Both the position numbers and the translations under genes were made by a program. A stretch of 64,000 nucleotides of DNA from Prevotella sp. (lineage in GTDB: Bacteria > Bacteroidota > Bacteroidia > Bacteroidales > Bacteroidaceae): contig JAFZSL010000067.1 of the NCBI GenBank assembly GCA_017619375.1, forward strand, positions 1 to 64,000, written 5' to 3'. Of the stretch, positions 15,511 to 25,581 are shown piece by piece; the stretch's first letter is position 1, and each line of letters begins with the position of its first letter. The notes beneath the pieces are model-generated. The model was not told the DNA's origin, did not search any database, and saw nothing but the letters and a program-made list of their open reading frames with translations.

Positions 15511-16734
15511 TTATTGCGAGACAGATGGCTGTGCCGAATTTCCATATTTCTTCGCCAGTCGGAATTGGTGGCGATAGACGAGGCAGGCGAGACCGAGGTA
15601 GGCGGCGGCCTGTATCCACAAGATGCGCACCTCGGGCAGCACTTGGTCGATGGTGGCGCCCATGGAGTTGATACGGATGTAGGCCCTGACGCCGAAAGTG
15701 CTGGGGAATAGCCACGACACACCCTGCCAGGCTCTGGGGATGTTGGACTCCGGCCATGATACTCCGGTGAGGAAGAGTAGCGGCACGGAGACGAAGACCA
15801 TCAGCAGCATCACGTTCTCACGGTAGCGTACGAGGCAGCTGACAGCCATCCCGAAGAAGATGCAGGCCAGGATGTAGGGAATCATCATCCACAACAAGTC
15901 CCATTGGTTGGCGAGATGTGGGAAGGAGAACATCCTGGGTATGACCAGGGCGAGGTAAGCGCTTGTGACGGCGCATACCATGGCGTAGCACAAGGCCTTG
16001 CCCCATACGATGCGGTAGGCTCCCCGGTAGTGCGGGTCGTCGTCGGGAATGAGGTGCCCGTTCCTGTTGCGCTCACGAGAGGTGCCTGCCGACATGCCGA
16101 TGCCGAGTGCGAGCGTCTGCTGCAGGATCAGCATAAGCACGGCGGGCAGCACACAACTGCCATAGCCGCCCGAGGGATTGAACATCGCCACGTCTTCCAC
16201 AGCTAAGGGTTGCACGGTGATGGCATCCTCCCTCTTGGTGTAGTTGCCCGACCTCTTGATGCTCAGTCCCGCACCGAGGCGTCCTGCCTCGACCATCGCC
16301 GTCTGATAGATGCACTTGTAGGTGAGCATGAGCGACATGTCGCAATAGACGCTGACAGAGCCCTGCTCTCCACGGATGATGCGTTTGGCGAAATCGGATG
16401 GGATGAGGTAAATGCCTTTCACCAGTTGGCGGCTGATGAGCGACTTGGCTTCGTCAAGGTCTTCGGCATGGTAGGCCACGTGGACATCGGGCGAGGCATC
16501 GCAGTCACGGATGAACTGACGCGACAGTTGCGAGAATGACTGGTCGACCACGACCACGGGCACTTCGTGCACTGCCTCATTGTTGTAAATCCACGAGTAG
16601 AGCAGCGGATAACCCAGCGGAACGATGACGAGGAACATCAGCACGCCCTCGTCGAGGAATACCTGACGCATCTCCTGCCACCAGATGTAGGCGACGTCGG
16701 TGAAATGTTCCTTGAGTTTATGGAATATAGACAT
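15511..16734 (-). CDS. ABC-2 type permease (YbhS/YhhJ-like), second copy
   Basis: A 407-residue inner-membrane protein with one N-terminal transmembrane helix (about 32-50), a large periplasmic domain (about 55-175, with VPVVVVDQSFSQLSRQFIRD, the usual opening) and five C-terminal helices (about 190-390). This is the architecture of the permeases that work with an HlyD adaptor and TolC to export drugs or other small molecules. Its start overlaps the end of the preceding permease gene by 17 bp, so the two are coupled and likely form a heterodimer. No ATP-binding domain is present in either. Confidence 0.85.
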   Translation of the reverse strand: MSIFHKLKEHFTDVAYIWWQEMRQVFLDEGVLMFLVIVPLGYPLLYSWIYNNEAVHEVPVVVVDQSFSQLSRQFIRDCDASPDVHVAYHAEDLDEAKSLISRQLVKGIYLIPSDFAKRIIRGEQGSVSVYCDMSLMLTYKCIYQTAMVEAGRLGAGLSIKRSGNYTKREDAITVQPLAVEDVAMFNPSGGYGSCVLPAVLMLILQQTLALGIGMSAGTSRERNRNGHLIPDDDPHYRGAYRIVWGKALCYAMVCAVTSAYLALVIPRMFSFPHLANQWDLLWMMIPYILACIFFGMAVSCLVRYRENVMLLMVFVSVPLLFLTGVSWPESNIPRAWQGVSWLFPSTFGVRAYIRINSMGATIDQVLPEVRILWIQAAAYLGLACLVYRHQFRLAKKYGNSAQPSVSQ

Positions 16735-17890
16735 AATGGAGTATTGCGTTTTTGACTTTGTGTAGGACGAACCACGGCAGCAGGGTGAAACCCACGAGCG
16801 CCACGAGGTGGAACCAGGCGTCGATGACCGGGTATCCGTTGAACACCGTCACTTGGTAGAGCATGAAATAGTGACGCAGGGGGAAGAGCCACGACATGGC
16901 CTGCAGCGGTGGGTCCATGCCCATGACGGGGAAGGCAGAGCCGCACATCGAGATGCTGAGCACCGACCACAGGGAGCAGATGCTCATTGACATGCGGAGC
17001 GACGGCATCAACCCGAATGCGAAGATGCCGAAGCCGAGCGAGGCGATGACTTGTAGGAAACATAGCTGCACGATGCTCCATACGTTTCCTAATCTCGGGA
17101 AGTGTAGCACATGGTAGATGTAATATTGGAAAAAGCACACGACGGCAAGGAAAATGAGAATGTGGACGAGATATTTGCCGATGATGGCCACGACGATGTT
17201 GCCGTCGGCCTTGGCAATCCATTCTTTTCCCGTGTCGAACTTCAACTCCATTCCGAGCGCGTAGGCCGAGAGCAGTGACATGAAGAGCATCATGATGCCG
17301 GGCACGAGGGCCGTTGTCAAATAGACGTTGTAATTGCCCTCCGGGTTGGCTATCTGGTGTGCGTCTATGGTCACGGGTTGCAGGGCGGCCTTGATTTGCT
17401 GTGGCGTTGCTCCTTTTGCGCTCAGCACGGCTTGCCCCACAGCCGCCGAGCCGAGTGTTCCGATGGTCTTCAGGTCCTTCATCGCCATCGAGCCTGCCGT
17501 CATGCAAGTCATCGTGTAGTAGTATGAGATTTTCGGCTGGCGTCCTGCGAGGAGTTTCGCCGCCGTGCCTTCCGGTATGTAAAGGTAGGCGTAGATCTTG
17601 TTTTCCTGCATGGCACAGCGGGCCTCGGTGATTGATGCGAAGCGGTACTTCACGTGCGAATTCTGCATGGCGTCGAGGTTGCGTATGAGACCACGTGATG
17701 TCGAACTGTCATCCATGTCCACCACCCCGATGGGCAGGTCTTGCGGCAAACCTTCGTCGAGCATTGTGGTGAAGAAAAACATCGTCATCAGCGGAAACAC
17801 CACCATGCAAAAGCCGTAGATGGGATTCTTCCTCAGGATGATGTTGAGCTCACGTAGTGTGATATGCCAGATTTGCTTGAGGTATTTCAT
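16718..17890 (-). CDS. ABC-2 type permease (YbhR/YhhJ-like), first copy
   Basis: About 390 residues from the ATG at 17890 (MKYLKQIWHITLRELN); an upstream in-frame ATG at 17935 would add 15 atypical residues. The topology equals that of the following permease: one N-terminal helix (FCMVVFPLMTMFFFTTM), a periplasmic domain with LPIGVVDMDDSSTSRGLIRN, then five helices. It lies 145 bp behind the HlyD gene. The partner ATPase must be encoded elsewhere, as none lies in this window. Confidence 0.85.
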   Translation of the reverse strand: MKYLKQIWHITLRELNIILRKNPIYGFCMVVFPLMTMFFFTTMLDEGLPQDLPIGVVDMDDSSTSRGLIRNLDAMQNSHVKYRFASITEARCAMQENKIYAYLYIPEGTAAKLLAGRQPKISYYYTMTCMTAGSMAMKDLKTIGTLGSAAVGQAVLSAKGATPQQIKAALQPVTIDAHQIANPEGNYNVYLTTALVPGIMMLFMSLLSAYALGMELKFDTGKEWIAKADGNIVVAIIGKYLVHILIFLAVVCFFQYYIYHVLHFPRLGNVWSIVQLCFLQVIASLGFGIFAFGLMPSLRMSMSICSLWSVLSISMCGSAFPVMGMDPPLQAMSWLFPLRHYFMLYQVTVFNGYPVIDAWFHLVALVGFTLLPWFVLHKVKNAILHYVYIP

Positions 17891-18035
17891 TGGCAATACT
17901 TTGTCAATTTTCAATGGTCTGCTATAAGCAAGCAAGATAGGTCAAGTTAATGGAGTTAGCGATTGTCACGGCCATTGGCATTGTCGCTCGCCATGGTATT
18001 GACTATAACTCCTATAACTTCTATTTTTTATTCTA

Positions 18036-19028
18036 TTACTTTTTAAGAATCACCGACATGCCGGGACGCATACCTTTGACTTTCTCCAAAGGACGAGCCT
18101 TCACTTCGAAAGTCTTCTGGTCGTACTGTCCGCTGGCCTTCGTGGCCTTCCACACGGCAAACGAACCTTTGTCTTTCATGTGGAACACCTTCACCTTCAA
18201 TTCTTTTTCAAGTGCAGGGACGTAGACGGTCGCCTCCGTTCCCACGGTCAGCCCTTTCAATTGGTCTTCGCGGATGTTGAACGTCACCCATGGGTCGTCC
18301 ATCAGGGAGATGGTCATGATGGGAGTGCCGGTGCCCACCAGTTCGCCCACTTTGGGATATACGTCGCTCACTTCGCCGTCCATCTGTGCCACCTGCTTGG
18401 TCTCGTTGATGTAGGAGTTCACTTCCATCACGGCTCCGTTGGCCTGGTTCACCTGTGCCGAACTTGCCTTTTTCTCTTCCTGGCGTGCACCGTTGCGAGC
18501 CATGTCATATTGGCTTTGGGCAGCCTTGACCTGTGCTTCAGTGGCATCAACGGCGGCCTGTGCCTCGTCGCGCCTTTGAGCGGTCACCACGCCCTCGTTG
18601 TAGAGGTTGTTGATGCGCTCGAAGGTCTTGCGGGCGATGTCGTTGGCGGCCTTCGCCTGTTGCAAGAGTTCAAAGGCGCCGCGTATCGTTTCCTCGCGTG
18701 CACCGTTGTCGGCCATCTCGTGGATGGCTGATGCGGCATTGCGCGCACTTTCCGCCTGCACTTTCTTGGCATGCACCTCGGGTGCGTCGATGAGGGCGAG
18801 AACGTCGCCCTTGTGCACGATGTCACCCTCTTTCACATAGAGGTCGAGTATGCGTCCGGGCACTTTGCTCGACACTCTGTATTCGTCGACCTCCACTTGG
18901 CCTTGAATCACATCCGGGTCACGGTCGAGGGCGAGGTAACCGATAAGGGCCACGATGGCCACTACTATTGCAAATCCTGCAATGGCGAGCAGGATGTTGT
19001 TGTGTTGTTTTTTTGCTTGGTTTGACAT
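18036..19028 (-). CDS. HlyD/EmrA-type membrane fusion protein
   Basis: A 330-residue periplasmic adaptor anchored by one N-terminal transmembrane helix (about 11-34). It has the split biotinyl-lipoyl domain (VSSKVPGRILDLYVKEGDIV and the later GEVSDVYPKVGELVGTGTPI), a long helical hairpin rich in Ala and Gln between them (about 75-200), and a beta-barrel domain (WVTFNIREDQLKGLTVG). It would join the two permeases to the TolC protein encoded 9 bp upstream. Such pumps export drugs, dyes or lipidic compounds; the substrate is not evident. Confidence 0.9.
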   Translation of the reverse strand: MSNQAKKQHNNILLAIAGFAIVVAIVALIGYLALDRDPDVIQGQVEVDEYRVSSKVPGRILDLYVKEGDIVHKGDVLALIDAPEVHAKKVQAESARNAASAIHEMADNGAREETIRGAFELLQQAKAANDIARKTFERINNLYNEGVVTAQRRDEAQAAVDATEAQVKAAQSQYDMARNGARQEEKKASSAQVNQANGAVMEVNSYINETKQVAQMDGEVSDVYPKVGELVGTGTPIMTISLMDDPWVTFNIREDQLKGLTVGTEATVYVPALEKELKVKVFHMKDKGSFAVWKATKASGQYDQKTFEVKARPLEKVKGMRPGMSVILKK

Positions 19029-19037
19029 TTTTCTTGA

Positions 19038-20549
19038 TTATAATTGTCCCAATGCTTTGCGCAAGCCTACAAGGGAGAGTTGTACTTCTATTTCTGCATC
19101 TATTTTCTGTGTGTGGGCGGACTCCCATGCGGTCTGGGCGGTCATCACCTCTGAGAGATTCATCACCCCCTCGCGGAAGCCGAGAGATGCGCAACGCAGG
19201 TTCTCCTCTGCGCTGGCCACATGTTTGGTCGACAGTTCCAGACGGCGATAGGCCTCGCGCACCTTGAAACGCTCCTGCTCCACCTGGAGGTTGATTTTTT
19301 CCATCAAATCGCTGTGTTCAAGTTTGGCCATCGTCGTGGCGGCTCGTGAGGCGGCGAGTTTGTAACGGCCATCTTGCCAGTCCCACAAGGGCATGCGGAC
19401 GATGACGCCCACGTTCCATACTCCGGCGAATTTACGCTCGAAGCCATTGAAGTTGTTCGGGTTGGATATCAGGTATCCGCCTGTCAGTGCCACCTGTGGC
19501 CTGAAATGGGTGGCGGTGATGATGCGCTGCGCCTGCTCGGTGATGCCTACAGTGGTCAGGAGCATCCGCAGTTCGGGACGGTCTACTTCCGCGGCGTTGT
19601 TGGTGGGCATCGGCTCCGTGGTGGTGCCGAGGTCTCGCCCCTCGTCGTAGAGCGTGAATTCCGTGTTCATCGGTAGTCCGCAGAGTTGGCAGAGGAGCAT
19701 CTTGGCCAGGGTGAGGTTGTCGTCGACACGCATCTTGGCCATCTCCGCTTCATTCACCCTGACGTCCACGTTCAATCCATCGGCGCGGATGGCGACACCC
19801 TCTTTGATCATCTTGTAGACATCGTCATGGAGTTTGGTCACCAATTCGAGGTAGCTCTCGGCCAATTTCTGCTTCTGGCGGAGAGACACCACCAGCCAAT
19901 AGGTGGCATCGATTTCGTAGAGGACGTTCTGCTGCAGCATGTCGTAGTTGTTGTCGGCCAGGGTGGAGGTGAGTTCGGCTATGCGGTTCATCGCTTTGAT
20001 GCTGCCGCCCATGTACAAGGGCTGTGTCAGCATCACCGACCCTGCCATCATGCTGTGGGTGTTGGTGCGGAAAGCCTTGCGGATGGTGGAGCCCAGGTCG
20101 TCGCCCATGGCGGCAAGCGAAGAGGAGAGGGCTCCCATCTGTTGTCCGAGATGCTGTGCCATCTGTGGGGTGATGGTGCCGTCCTGCACCATTCCGTTGA
20201 TGATGTCTGAGACGTTGTTTCCCATCCTGGACATGGCATTGGTGCCGAGATGGTTGAGTGCATCCTTCTGTGAGTTGTTCAATATCGACACCTCTTTGCT
20301 CATCAGTTCATAGCCTGCCATGGCATCCACATGGGGCAGGTACTTGGTCCTGGCAGACATCACATTGTAGGATGCAGCCTCCTTTTGCGTGCGGGCCACG
20401 CCAAGTTGCTTGTTGTTGGTGATGGCCAGTTGGCGGCATGAGTCAAGTGTGAGCACTCGTTGTGCCATTCCCGTCGCAGGCAAAAGCACCAACAGCACAA
20501 GTGTCGCCACCTGTGCCATTGCGGTTTTTTTCTTCTTGGTCTTGCTCAT
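19038..20549 (-). CDS. TolC-family outer-membrane efflux protein
   Basis: A 503-residue protein with a signal peptide (about 1-29) and two OEP repeats. LTLDSCRQLAITNNKQLGVA opens the first long helix pair; the second begins near the GVNLS-like segment REGVMNLSEVMTAQTAWESA. An insertion of about 90 residues (MSKEVSILNNSQ through to SMMAGSVMLTQPLY), rich in Met, Gln and Ser, is longer than in E. coli TolC. It forms the outer-membrane channel for the HlyD/permease pump encoded behind it; the patatin gene in front ends 21 bp away. Confidence 0.9.
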   Translation of the reverse strand: MSKTKKKKTAMAQVATLVLLVLLPATGMAQRVLTLDSCRQLAITNNKQLGVARTQKEAASYNVMSARTKYLPHVDAMAGYELMSKEVSILNNSQKDALNHLGTNAMSRMGNNVSDIINGMVQDGTITPQMAQHLGQQMGALSSSLAAMGDDLGSTIRKAFRTNTHSMMAGSVMLTQPLYMGGSIKAMNRIAELTSTLADNNYDMLQQNVLYEIDATYWLVVSLRQKQKLAESYLELVTKLHDDVYKMIKEGVAIRADGLNVDVRVNEAEMAKMRVDDNLTLAKMLLCQLCGLPMNTEFTLYDEGRDLGTTTEPMPTNNAAEVDRPELRMLLTTVGITEQAQRIITATHFRPQVALTGGYLISNPNNFNGFERKFAGVWNVGVIVRMPLWDWQDGRYKLAASRAATTMAKLEHSDLMEKINLQVEQERFKVREAYRRLELSTKHVASAEENLRCASLGFREGVMNLSEVMTAQTAWESAHTQKIDAEIEVQLSLVGLRKALGQL

Positions 20550-20570
20550 ATTGTTTTTGTATGTTCTTTT

Positions 20571-22904
20571 TTAGAATTCAAACCCCAGGTTGACGAAGAT
20601 GTACGGTTTCTTGGTGCGGTTGCTGTAGCCAATGGAGCCACCGACAGGTCCGAACATCGTGTTGAGGTAATAGGCGGCCTGGCAGCCGAAAAGCGTCTTG
20701 TGGTCGAAAAGTTCCCTCAACCGGCCAGCCTGTTGTCCGCCGGTAAAGCGGAGCAGCGCGTAGTGGTTGGTGCCCATGCGTTGTTGTAGTTGCAGTTGGG
20801 CGGCGACGAAGTGGTGGTCGACAGACTCTATGTTGCCGATGCCGGCAAAGGGCATTTGCTGCTCCACGTAGTGTCCGAACCAGTCGCCGCCGATGGTGTT
20901 TCCGAAGACGGGTGGCGTGATGGAGCCGAAGAGCAGTCTGCCATAGACCATCGGTTGGATGGTGAAGCGGCTGCCGAAGGTGAAGGACTTCCGCCAGTTG
21001 GCACGCACGTCACTCATCCCCATCTTGTCGTCAAGTTTGGCGAAATTGTCTGTGAGGTAGGAGTACTCCGCACTGAAGCGTGCACCGCGTGTGGGGAAAT
21101 ACCAGTTGTCTTCGCTATTATAGTCCAAGCGGGCGCGGTAACTGAAGAAGTGCTCGTTTTTGAGGTCCACCGCCCTGGTGTGTTCCGCCTCCAAGGCGTT
21201 GCGATAGTGGAGGTAGTCCCACCTCAGTCCCATTTGCAGGTTGAAATGCCTGAAGTTGAGGTTGATGGGAATTATATCTGCTTGGAACTGGTTGTAGAGG
21301 ACATTGTAATCCAGGTCGCCCTCGACATAGATGTCCACGTCGTTGCGGCGGAAGGTGTAGCTGACTATGGGGCAGGTGAAACTGCGAAGGTGCGTGGTGA
21401 GTTCGCCTCGTGCCATCATGCGTTTGCCTAATCTCAAAGTGACGTCAACATTCATCGGCACGTCCGCCTTGATGGGGAAGTCGGCACCCAGTTGCACGGC
21501 GGCATGCTCCTCGGTGTCATAGCGCAGTCCCACATGGGCTTGGTTGGTCTTTCGGTTGCCTGCGGTGAGGATGACGCGCACGTCGTCGCCATCTCCATCA
21601 GGTTCCAGCTGGCACTCTGCGGTCTGGTAGAACAGGTCCATGCGCAAGGTGGTGGTGAGTTGCTGCTGGAGGTTGGCGTCTATGCTGTCGTTCTTGAGCG
21701 GGGAGGACAAATCGGTCATATGGTAACTCTGGATGATCCCTTCCTTGTTGATGTTGTCGCCCGTGTCGACCTTTTTTTTGCGAATGCGGAATTTCTGGCA
21801 GAGGAAGCGTATGTCTTGTGGTGTCATGTTCTCGAAGACATATTCCGTGACATGGTGCTTGTCCGTCATCACCGTCGGGTTCTTGGGATGGCGGAGGGGG
21901 GGCTGGAAGGAATCATCGATGCCGATGCGTTGCTTGAGGGCCTTCAGTTCGTCCCAATGCTTCATAGCTTCTTCCTCGCCTCGGCGGATGAGCGTGTCGA
22001 TGGCGTTGTACGAAAAACTTGCGGCGTTGTAGCCTTTCGTGTCCACTTGGACGTGCACGTCGGTGATGGCCAGGTTTTCGTCATACTTGTTCTTACAGTT
22101 GACGTCGATGATTTGGCTGAGGATGCTCATGGTGCGCCCCATGTCGTCGGCAATCTTCGGTTCGCCCTGCACGGTGACGCCGATGATGATGTCGGCGCCC
22201 ATTTCGCGGGCGATGTCTGCCGGGTAGTTGTTGCGCAGGCCTCCGTCCACCAGCACCATGCCGCCGATTCTCACGGGCGAGAAGGCCGCCGGAATGGCCA
22301 TCGAAGCGCGCATGGCTTGTGGCAGCCGTCCGCTGTGGAAATCATATTCCGAGTTGTCGAGGACATTCGTGGCGACACAGGCGAAAGGGATGGGCAGGTC
22401 GCTGGAGAAGTCGAGCGAGTCGGTATAGCCCACGCACAGTTGTTGGAACAACTCGGCCAGGTTCTTGCCCTGGATGATGCCGCCGTCGTTGTAGTTGAGT
22501 TTGCCCACGGTGATGCCTCGATTGAAGAAGTAGGTGTTTTGTTTCTTGCGGTCGGCCAGGCTTTGTTTTGACAAGTCTTCCTTGTCGGTGATGACATAGC
22601 TCCAGTCCTGCACCCTCACCATCGAGTCGAGAGAGTTGGCATTGTAGCCGATGGCGTAAAGACCTCCGATGATGCTGCCCATCGACGTGCCGGTGACGAT
22701 GTCGATGGGGATGCCGGCGCGCTCCAGCACTTTCAGCGCTCCGATGTGGGCCATGCCCTTCGCACCGCCGCCGCTCAACACGACAGCCACTTTTTTCCTT
22801 TCAGTGGAAGGTGGAGTGTTGCCCGACGGCACGCTGTCCAACTGTGCGCTTGCAGTGCTGGTCAAGATGGCGACAGCAAACAGGATGAGTATCTTTTTCA
22901 TCAT
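20571..22904 (-). CDS. Patatin-like phospholipase with C-terminal outer-membrane barrel
   Basis: A 777-residue exported protein (signal peptide about 1-20). The patatin domain (about 38-330) has the oxyanion loop SGGGAKG (44-50), the nucleophile Ser 74 in GTSMG and the catalytic Asp 220 in DGG. Residues about 350-440 look like a POTRA-type domain, and about 450-777 form a BamA-like beta-barrel ending in FVNLGFEF. This is the PlpD-type layout, in which the lipase is tethered to or secreted through its own barrel. It is the first gene of the TolC-HlyD-permease operon, and its promoter is at 22934-22963. A close paralogue lies at 44030. Confidence 0.9.
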   Translation of the reverse strand: MMKKILILFAVAILTSTASAQLDSVPSGNTPPSTERKKVAVVLSGGGAKGMAHIGALKVLERAGIPIDIVTGTSMGSIIGGLYAIGYNANSLDSMVRVQDWSYVITDKEDLSKQSLADRKKQNTYFFNRGITVGKLNYNDGGIIQGKNLAELFQQLCVGYTDSLDFSSDLPIPFACVATNVLDNSEYDFHSGRLPQAMRASMAIPAAFSPVRIGGMVLVDGGLRNNYPADIAREMGADIIIGVTVQGEPKIADDMGRTMSILSQIIDVNCKNKYDENLAITDVHVQVDTKGYNAASFSYNAIDTLIRRGEEEAMKHWDELKALKQRIGIDDSFQPPLRHPKNPTVMTDKHHVTEYVFENMTPQDIRFLCQKFRIRKKKVDTGDNINKEGIIQSYHMTDLSSPLKNDSIDANLQQQLTTTLRMDLFYQTAECQLEPDGDGDDVRVILTAGNRKTNQAHVGLRYDTEEHAAVQLGADFPIKADVPMNVDVTLRLGKRMMARGELTTHLRSFTCPIVSYTFRRNDVDIYVEGDLDYNVLYNQFQADIIPINLNFRHFNLQMGLRWDYLHYRNALEAEHTRAVDLKNEHFFSYRARLDYNSEDNWYFPTRGARFSAEYSYLTDNFAKLDDKMGMSDVRANWRKSFTFGSRFTIQPMVYGRLLFGSITPPVFGNTIGGDWFGHYVEQQMPFAGIGNIESVDHHFVAAQLQLQQRMGTNHYALLRFTGGQQAGRLRELFDHKTLFGCQAAYYLNTMFGPVGGSIGYSNRTKKPYIFVNLGFEF

Positions 22905-22933
22905 TTCTGGTGTTTCATATGGTGTTTTGCTTG

Positions 22934-22963
22934 CAAAGTTCGCTAAAAATATTAATATTACAA
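22934..22963 (-). promoter_or_regulatory. Promoter of the patatin-TolC-HlyD-permease operon
   Basis: On the minus strand TTG (22961-22963), 19 bp, then GAACTTTG (22934-22941). The start codon follows 30 bp downstream. It faces away from the fasciclin/SusCD promoter at 23144-23174; the two operons are divergent. Confidence 0.7.
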
Positions 22964-23143
22964 GGTATTCGATATGAAAAAATTTGCGTATTTTGGTTTA
23001 GAAATGGTTGGTAGGGCGTAAAAGGACGAATTATTGTGAATTATGGAACAATCAGCGCGCTGCTCCTTTTGCGCTCCGTGTTTCATGTCACCTATGATTT
23101 TTGAGAAAAAACGATGCTTATTTGTCATTATCTCCCCAAAAAG

Positions 23144-23174
23144 TTGAAGGAATGAAAAAATTGCATTATCTTTG
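23144..23174 (+). promoter_or_regulatory. Promoter of the fasciclin-SusCD operon
   Basis: TTG (23144-23146) with a TATCTTTG -7 element at 23167-23174, spacing 20. A leader of about 105 bases lies between it and the ATG at 23287. The leader is moderately structured (AAGGACTT-free, with TGCCATATGGCGGGC) but resembles no riboswitch I know. Confidence 0.7.
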
Positions 23175-23286
23175 CTTCGAAAAAAAAGAATCTACTAATG
23201 ACAATGTGCACCGTCATGCCATATGGCGGGCGATATAGGCTGTGAAGCCCTTTATTTGTAAAAACATAAAACCAATAATAACCTAA

Positions 23287-25569
23287 ATGACAAACAAGAA
23301 CTCACTAAGGACAATGCTCTGCATCTTGCTTGCAAGCATCCTTGCCATGTCGTGCCACGACATCGCCGACGACGACCATTACAAGTCGCCCGACTGGCTG
23401 AAAGGCAACGCGTGGGAAGTGCTGGAAAGCGAGGGCAACCACTCGATGTTCCTCAAGGCCATTGAGTTGTCGGGCTACAAGCCCATTGTCAACGGACAGA
23501 GTGTGATGACTGTGATGGCGCCCGACGATGGCGCCTGGCAGAGTTTCCTCCAGCGCAGGGGCTACTCATCCGTGGAAGACATGCAAGCCAAGGCGCCACA
23601 AGAACTGAGAAAGACCGTGGGCTACCATCTGATGTACTATGCCTACGACTGGCAGAAGATGGTCAACTTCCGTCCCACCGAGGGTGATGGCGCCACCGAG
23701 GAACAGAAGCAGGTGAACGCCGGCCTCTATTACAAGCACCGCACCCGCAGTGCCGACGACATGGAGCAGGTGCGTGGCAGGCTCAATGGTGTCGACACCA
23801 CCGTCACCGTCTATCATTTTGAGCGCTACCTACCCGTGCTCAGCCACATGATGTTCGCCACCAAGGGTATCGATGCCAAGAGCAACTACGAGTATTTCTT
23901 CCCCGGCAGCGAATGGGGCGGCGGCACACGCGGCTTCAACGTATCGAATGCCAGCGTGCTCGACGAAGATGCCGTGGTGACCGACAACGGCTATCTCTAC
24001 CATGTCAACCAGGTGGTCTCGCCGTTGGAAACCATCCATGCCACGTTGAAGGACAATCCCAACTACAGCGACTTCATCAGTCTTTACGACACCTACGCCG
24101 AGTTGACGCCCGCCTCTGAGGACATCAACACCTCCGTGGGCAAGGTGGTGTATACCATCAGCCATGGTGCACTGCCCGACATCGCCTGCGAGTGGCCGGT
24201 GAGCAGTTGGAGTGCCATGGAACAACTTGACCGCGTGGCCTACAACATCTTCGCACCGTCCAACCAAGCCATCAGCCGCTTCTTCACCAATTATTGGAAG
24301 CCAGAGAGCGGCTACCGCTCCTTGGCCGACCTCGACCCCCTCATCCTGCAATATTTCATCATGCAGTCATTCGCCGACGAGACGACACCCGTCTTCCCCG
24401 AGGAGATAGAGAAAGGGTTGGTGCAGACCGCCTATGGCACCCCCGTCAACATCAATCCCGCCAATGTGGACGACCGCCTCTTCTGTGAGAACGGCATCGT
24501 CTATGGCATGAACGACATGGAGGCTCCCGCCATCTTCTCCTCCGTCGTGGGACCCGCCTTCCGCGACACCACCTACCAATGCTTCATGTATGCCTTGGAC
24601 AAGAGCGAACTCGTCCTCTCGCTGGCATCCGACAAGTCGCAATTCGTCACCCTCGTGCCATCCAACTACCAGTTCAACCACAACGAGCCGCAGATGCGCC
24701 TGAACACAACCACGGCGGGACGTTTCCTCGAGGTGTACAGCGATGTCGATGGCAATTTCGCCAACATGGGTTCCGGGCAGGCGCGCAGCATCGTCAACAT
24801 GCACACCGCCTCCAACCTCTCCGAACTGCGCACCACCGGTGTGCAGGTGGTGGAGACCAACACCGCCTTCAACTACTGGTATGTGGTGGACGGGCGCATC
24901 ACCACCAGCGCCTTGTTCAATGAGCAACTCAACCCGTCATACCAAGGAAATCCCTTCGTGGGATTCCACGAGGTGTCCAACAACGGGATGCCATGGAGCA
25001 ACGGACGAGCCTATGCCTACGACTACGACAAACTCTTCGCCGAGGCATCCGGCGACGGACTGACCCACCGCCTCGCCGTGGGCAACGACCGCAACTACGA
25101 ATACTACCTCTTCGCACAACTGCTGCAGAAGGCCGGTCTCGTGCAGAACGGAGGCCTCCCCTCCATCACCAGCGACGACACCCGATACATCGTCTTCGTC
25201 CCCACCAACGAGGCCATCAAGAACAGCATCGCCAGCATACCGGGATGTGGCTCATTGCAAGTTGCAGACGACTACACTCTCAGCGGAACTCTCTCTACGA
25301 CCAACAAGACCCTGCTGGCCAACTACCTGCGCAACTATTTCGTTTCCTCCTTGATGAACACCATCACCAGTTATCCCTATCCCGGGTCGGCCTGCAAGGG
25401 CACCTTCAACACCATGGGTACGGAGAAGATGGTCATCAGCGAAAGCGCGGGACGCATCTACGCCGCCTTTGGCGACAACCAGCCGGTGGGTGTCACCGAG
25501 AAATACCATTGCCTGCCCTTCGCCTTCTCCGACGGGTGCATGCAACTCATCGACGGCATCATCCCATAA
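23287..25569 (+). CDS. Fasciclin (FAS1) repeat surface lipoprotein A
   Basis: A 760-residue lipoprotein; the lipobox is LAMSC (Cys 23), followed by HDIADDD, an acidic stretch of the kind that marks lipoproteins for export to the cell surface in this phylum. About four FAS1-like units follow, each with the H1-type motif: VMTVMAPDDGAWQSFL (about 75-90), NIFAPSNQAISRFF (about 320), FVTLVPSNYQFN (about 455) and IVFVPTNEAIKN (about 640). The H2-like YH motif is in LRKTVGYHLMYY. FAS1 domains bind other cell-surface polymers or proteins. It is the first gene of the array and ends 12 bp before SusC. Confidence 0.85.
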   Translation: MTNKNSLRTMLCILLASILAMSCHDIADDDHYKSPDWLKGNAWEVLESEGNHSMFLKAIELSGYKPIVNGQSVMTVMAPDDGAWQSFLQRRGYSSVEDMQAKAPQELRKTVGYHLMYYAYDWQKMVNFRPTEGDGATEEQKQVNAGLYYKHRTRSADDMEQVRGRLNGVDTTVTVYHFERYLPVLSHMMFATKGIDAKSNYEYFFPGSEWGGGTRGFNVSNASVLDEDAVVTDNGYLYHVNQVVSPLETIHATLKDNPNYSDFISLYDTYAELTPASEDINTSVGKVVYTISHGALPDIACEWPVSSWSAMEQLDRVAYNIFAPSNQAISRFFTNYWKPESGYRSLADLDPLILQYFIMQSFADETTPVFPEEIEKGLVQTAYGTPVNINPANVDDRLFCENGIVYGMNDMEAPAIFSSVVGPAFRDTTYQCFMYALDKSELVLSLASDKSQFVTLVPSNYQFNHNEPQMRLNTTTAGRFLEVYSDVDGNFANMGSGQARSIVNMHTASNLSELRTTGVQVVETNTAFNYWYVVDGRITTSALFNEQLNPSYQGNPFVGFHEVSNNGMPWSNGRAYAYDYDKLFAEASGDGLTHRLAVGNDRNYEYYLFAQLLQKAGLVQNGGLPSITSDDTRYIVFVPTNEAIKNSIASIPGCGSLQVADDYTLSGTLSTTNKTLLANYLRNYFVSSLMNTITSYPYPGSACKGTFNTMGTEKMVISESAGRIYAAFGDNQPVGVTEKYHCLPFAFSDGCMQLIDGIIP

Positions 25570-25581
25570 ACACTGAACGCC

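Noticed and set aside
23175-23286. Riboswitch in the leader of the fasciclin operon
   Set aside because: About 105 bases with only weak pairing; no conserved core of any known class is present.
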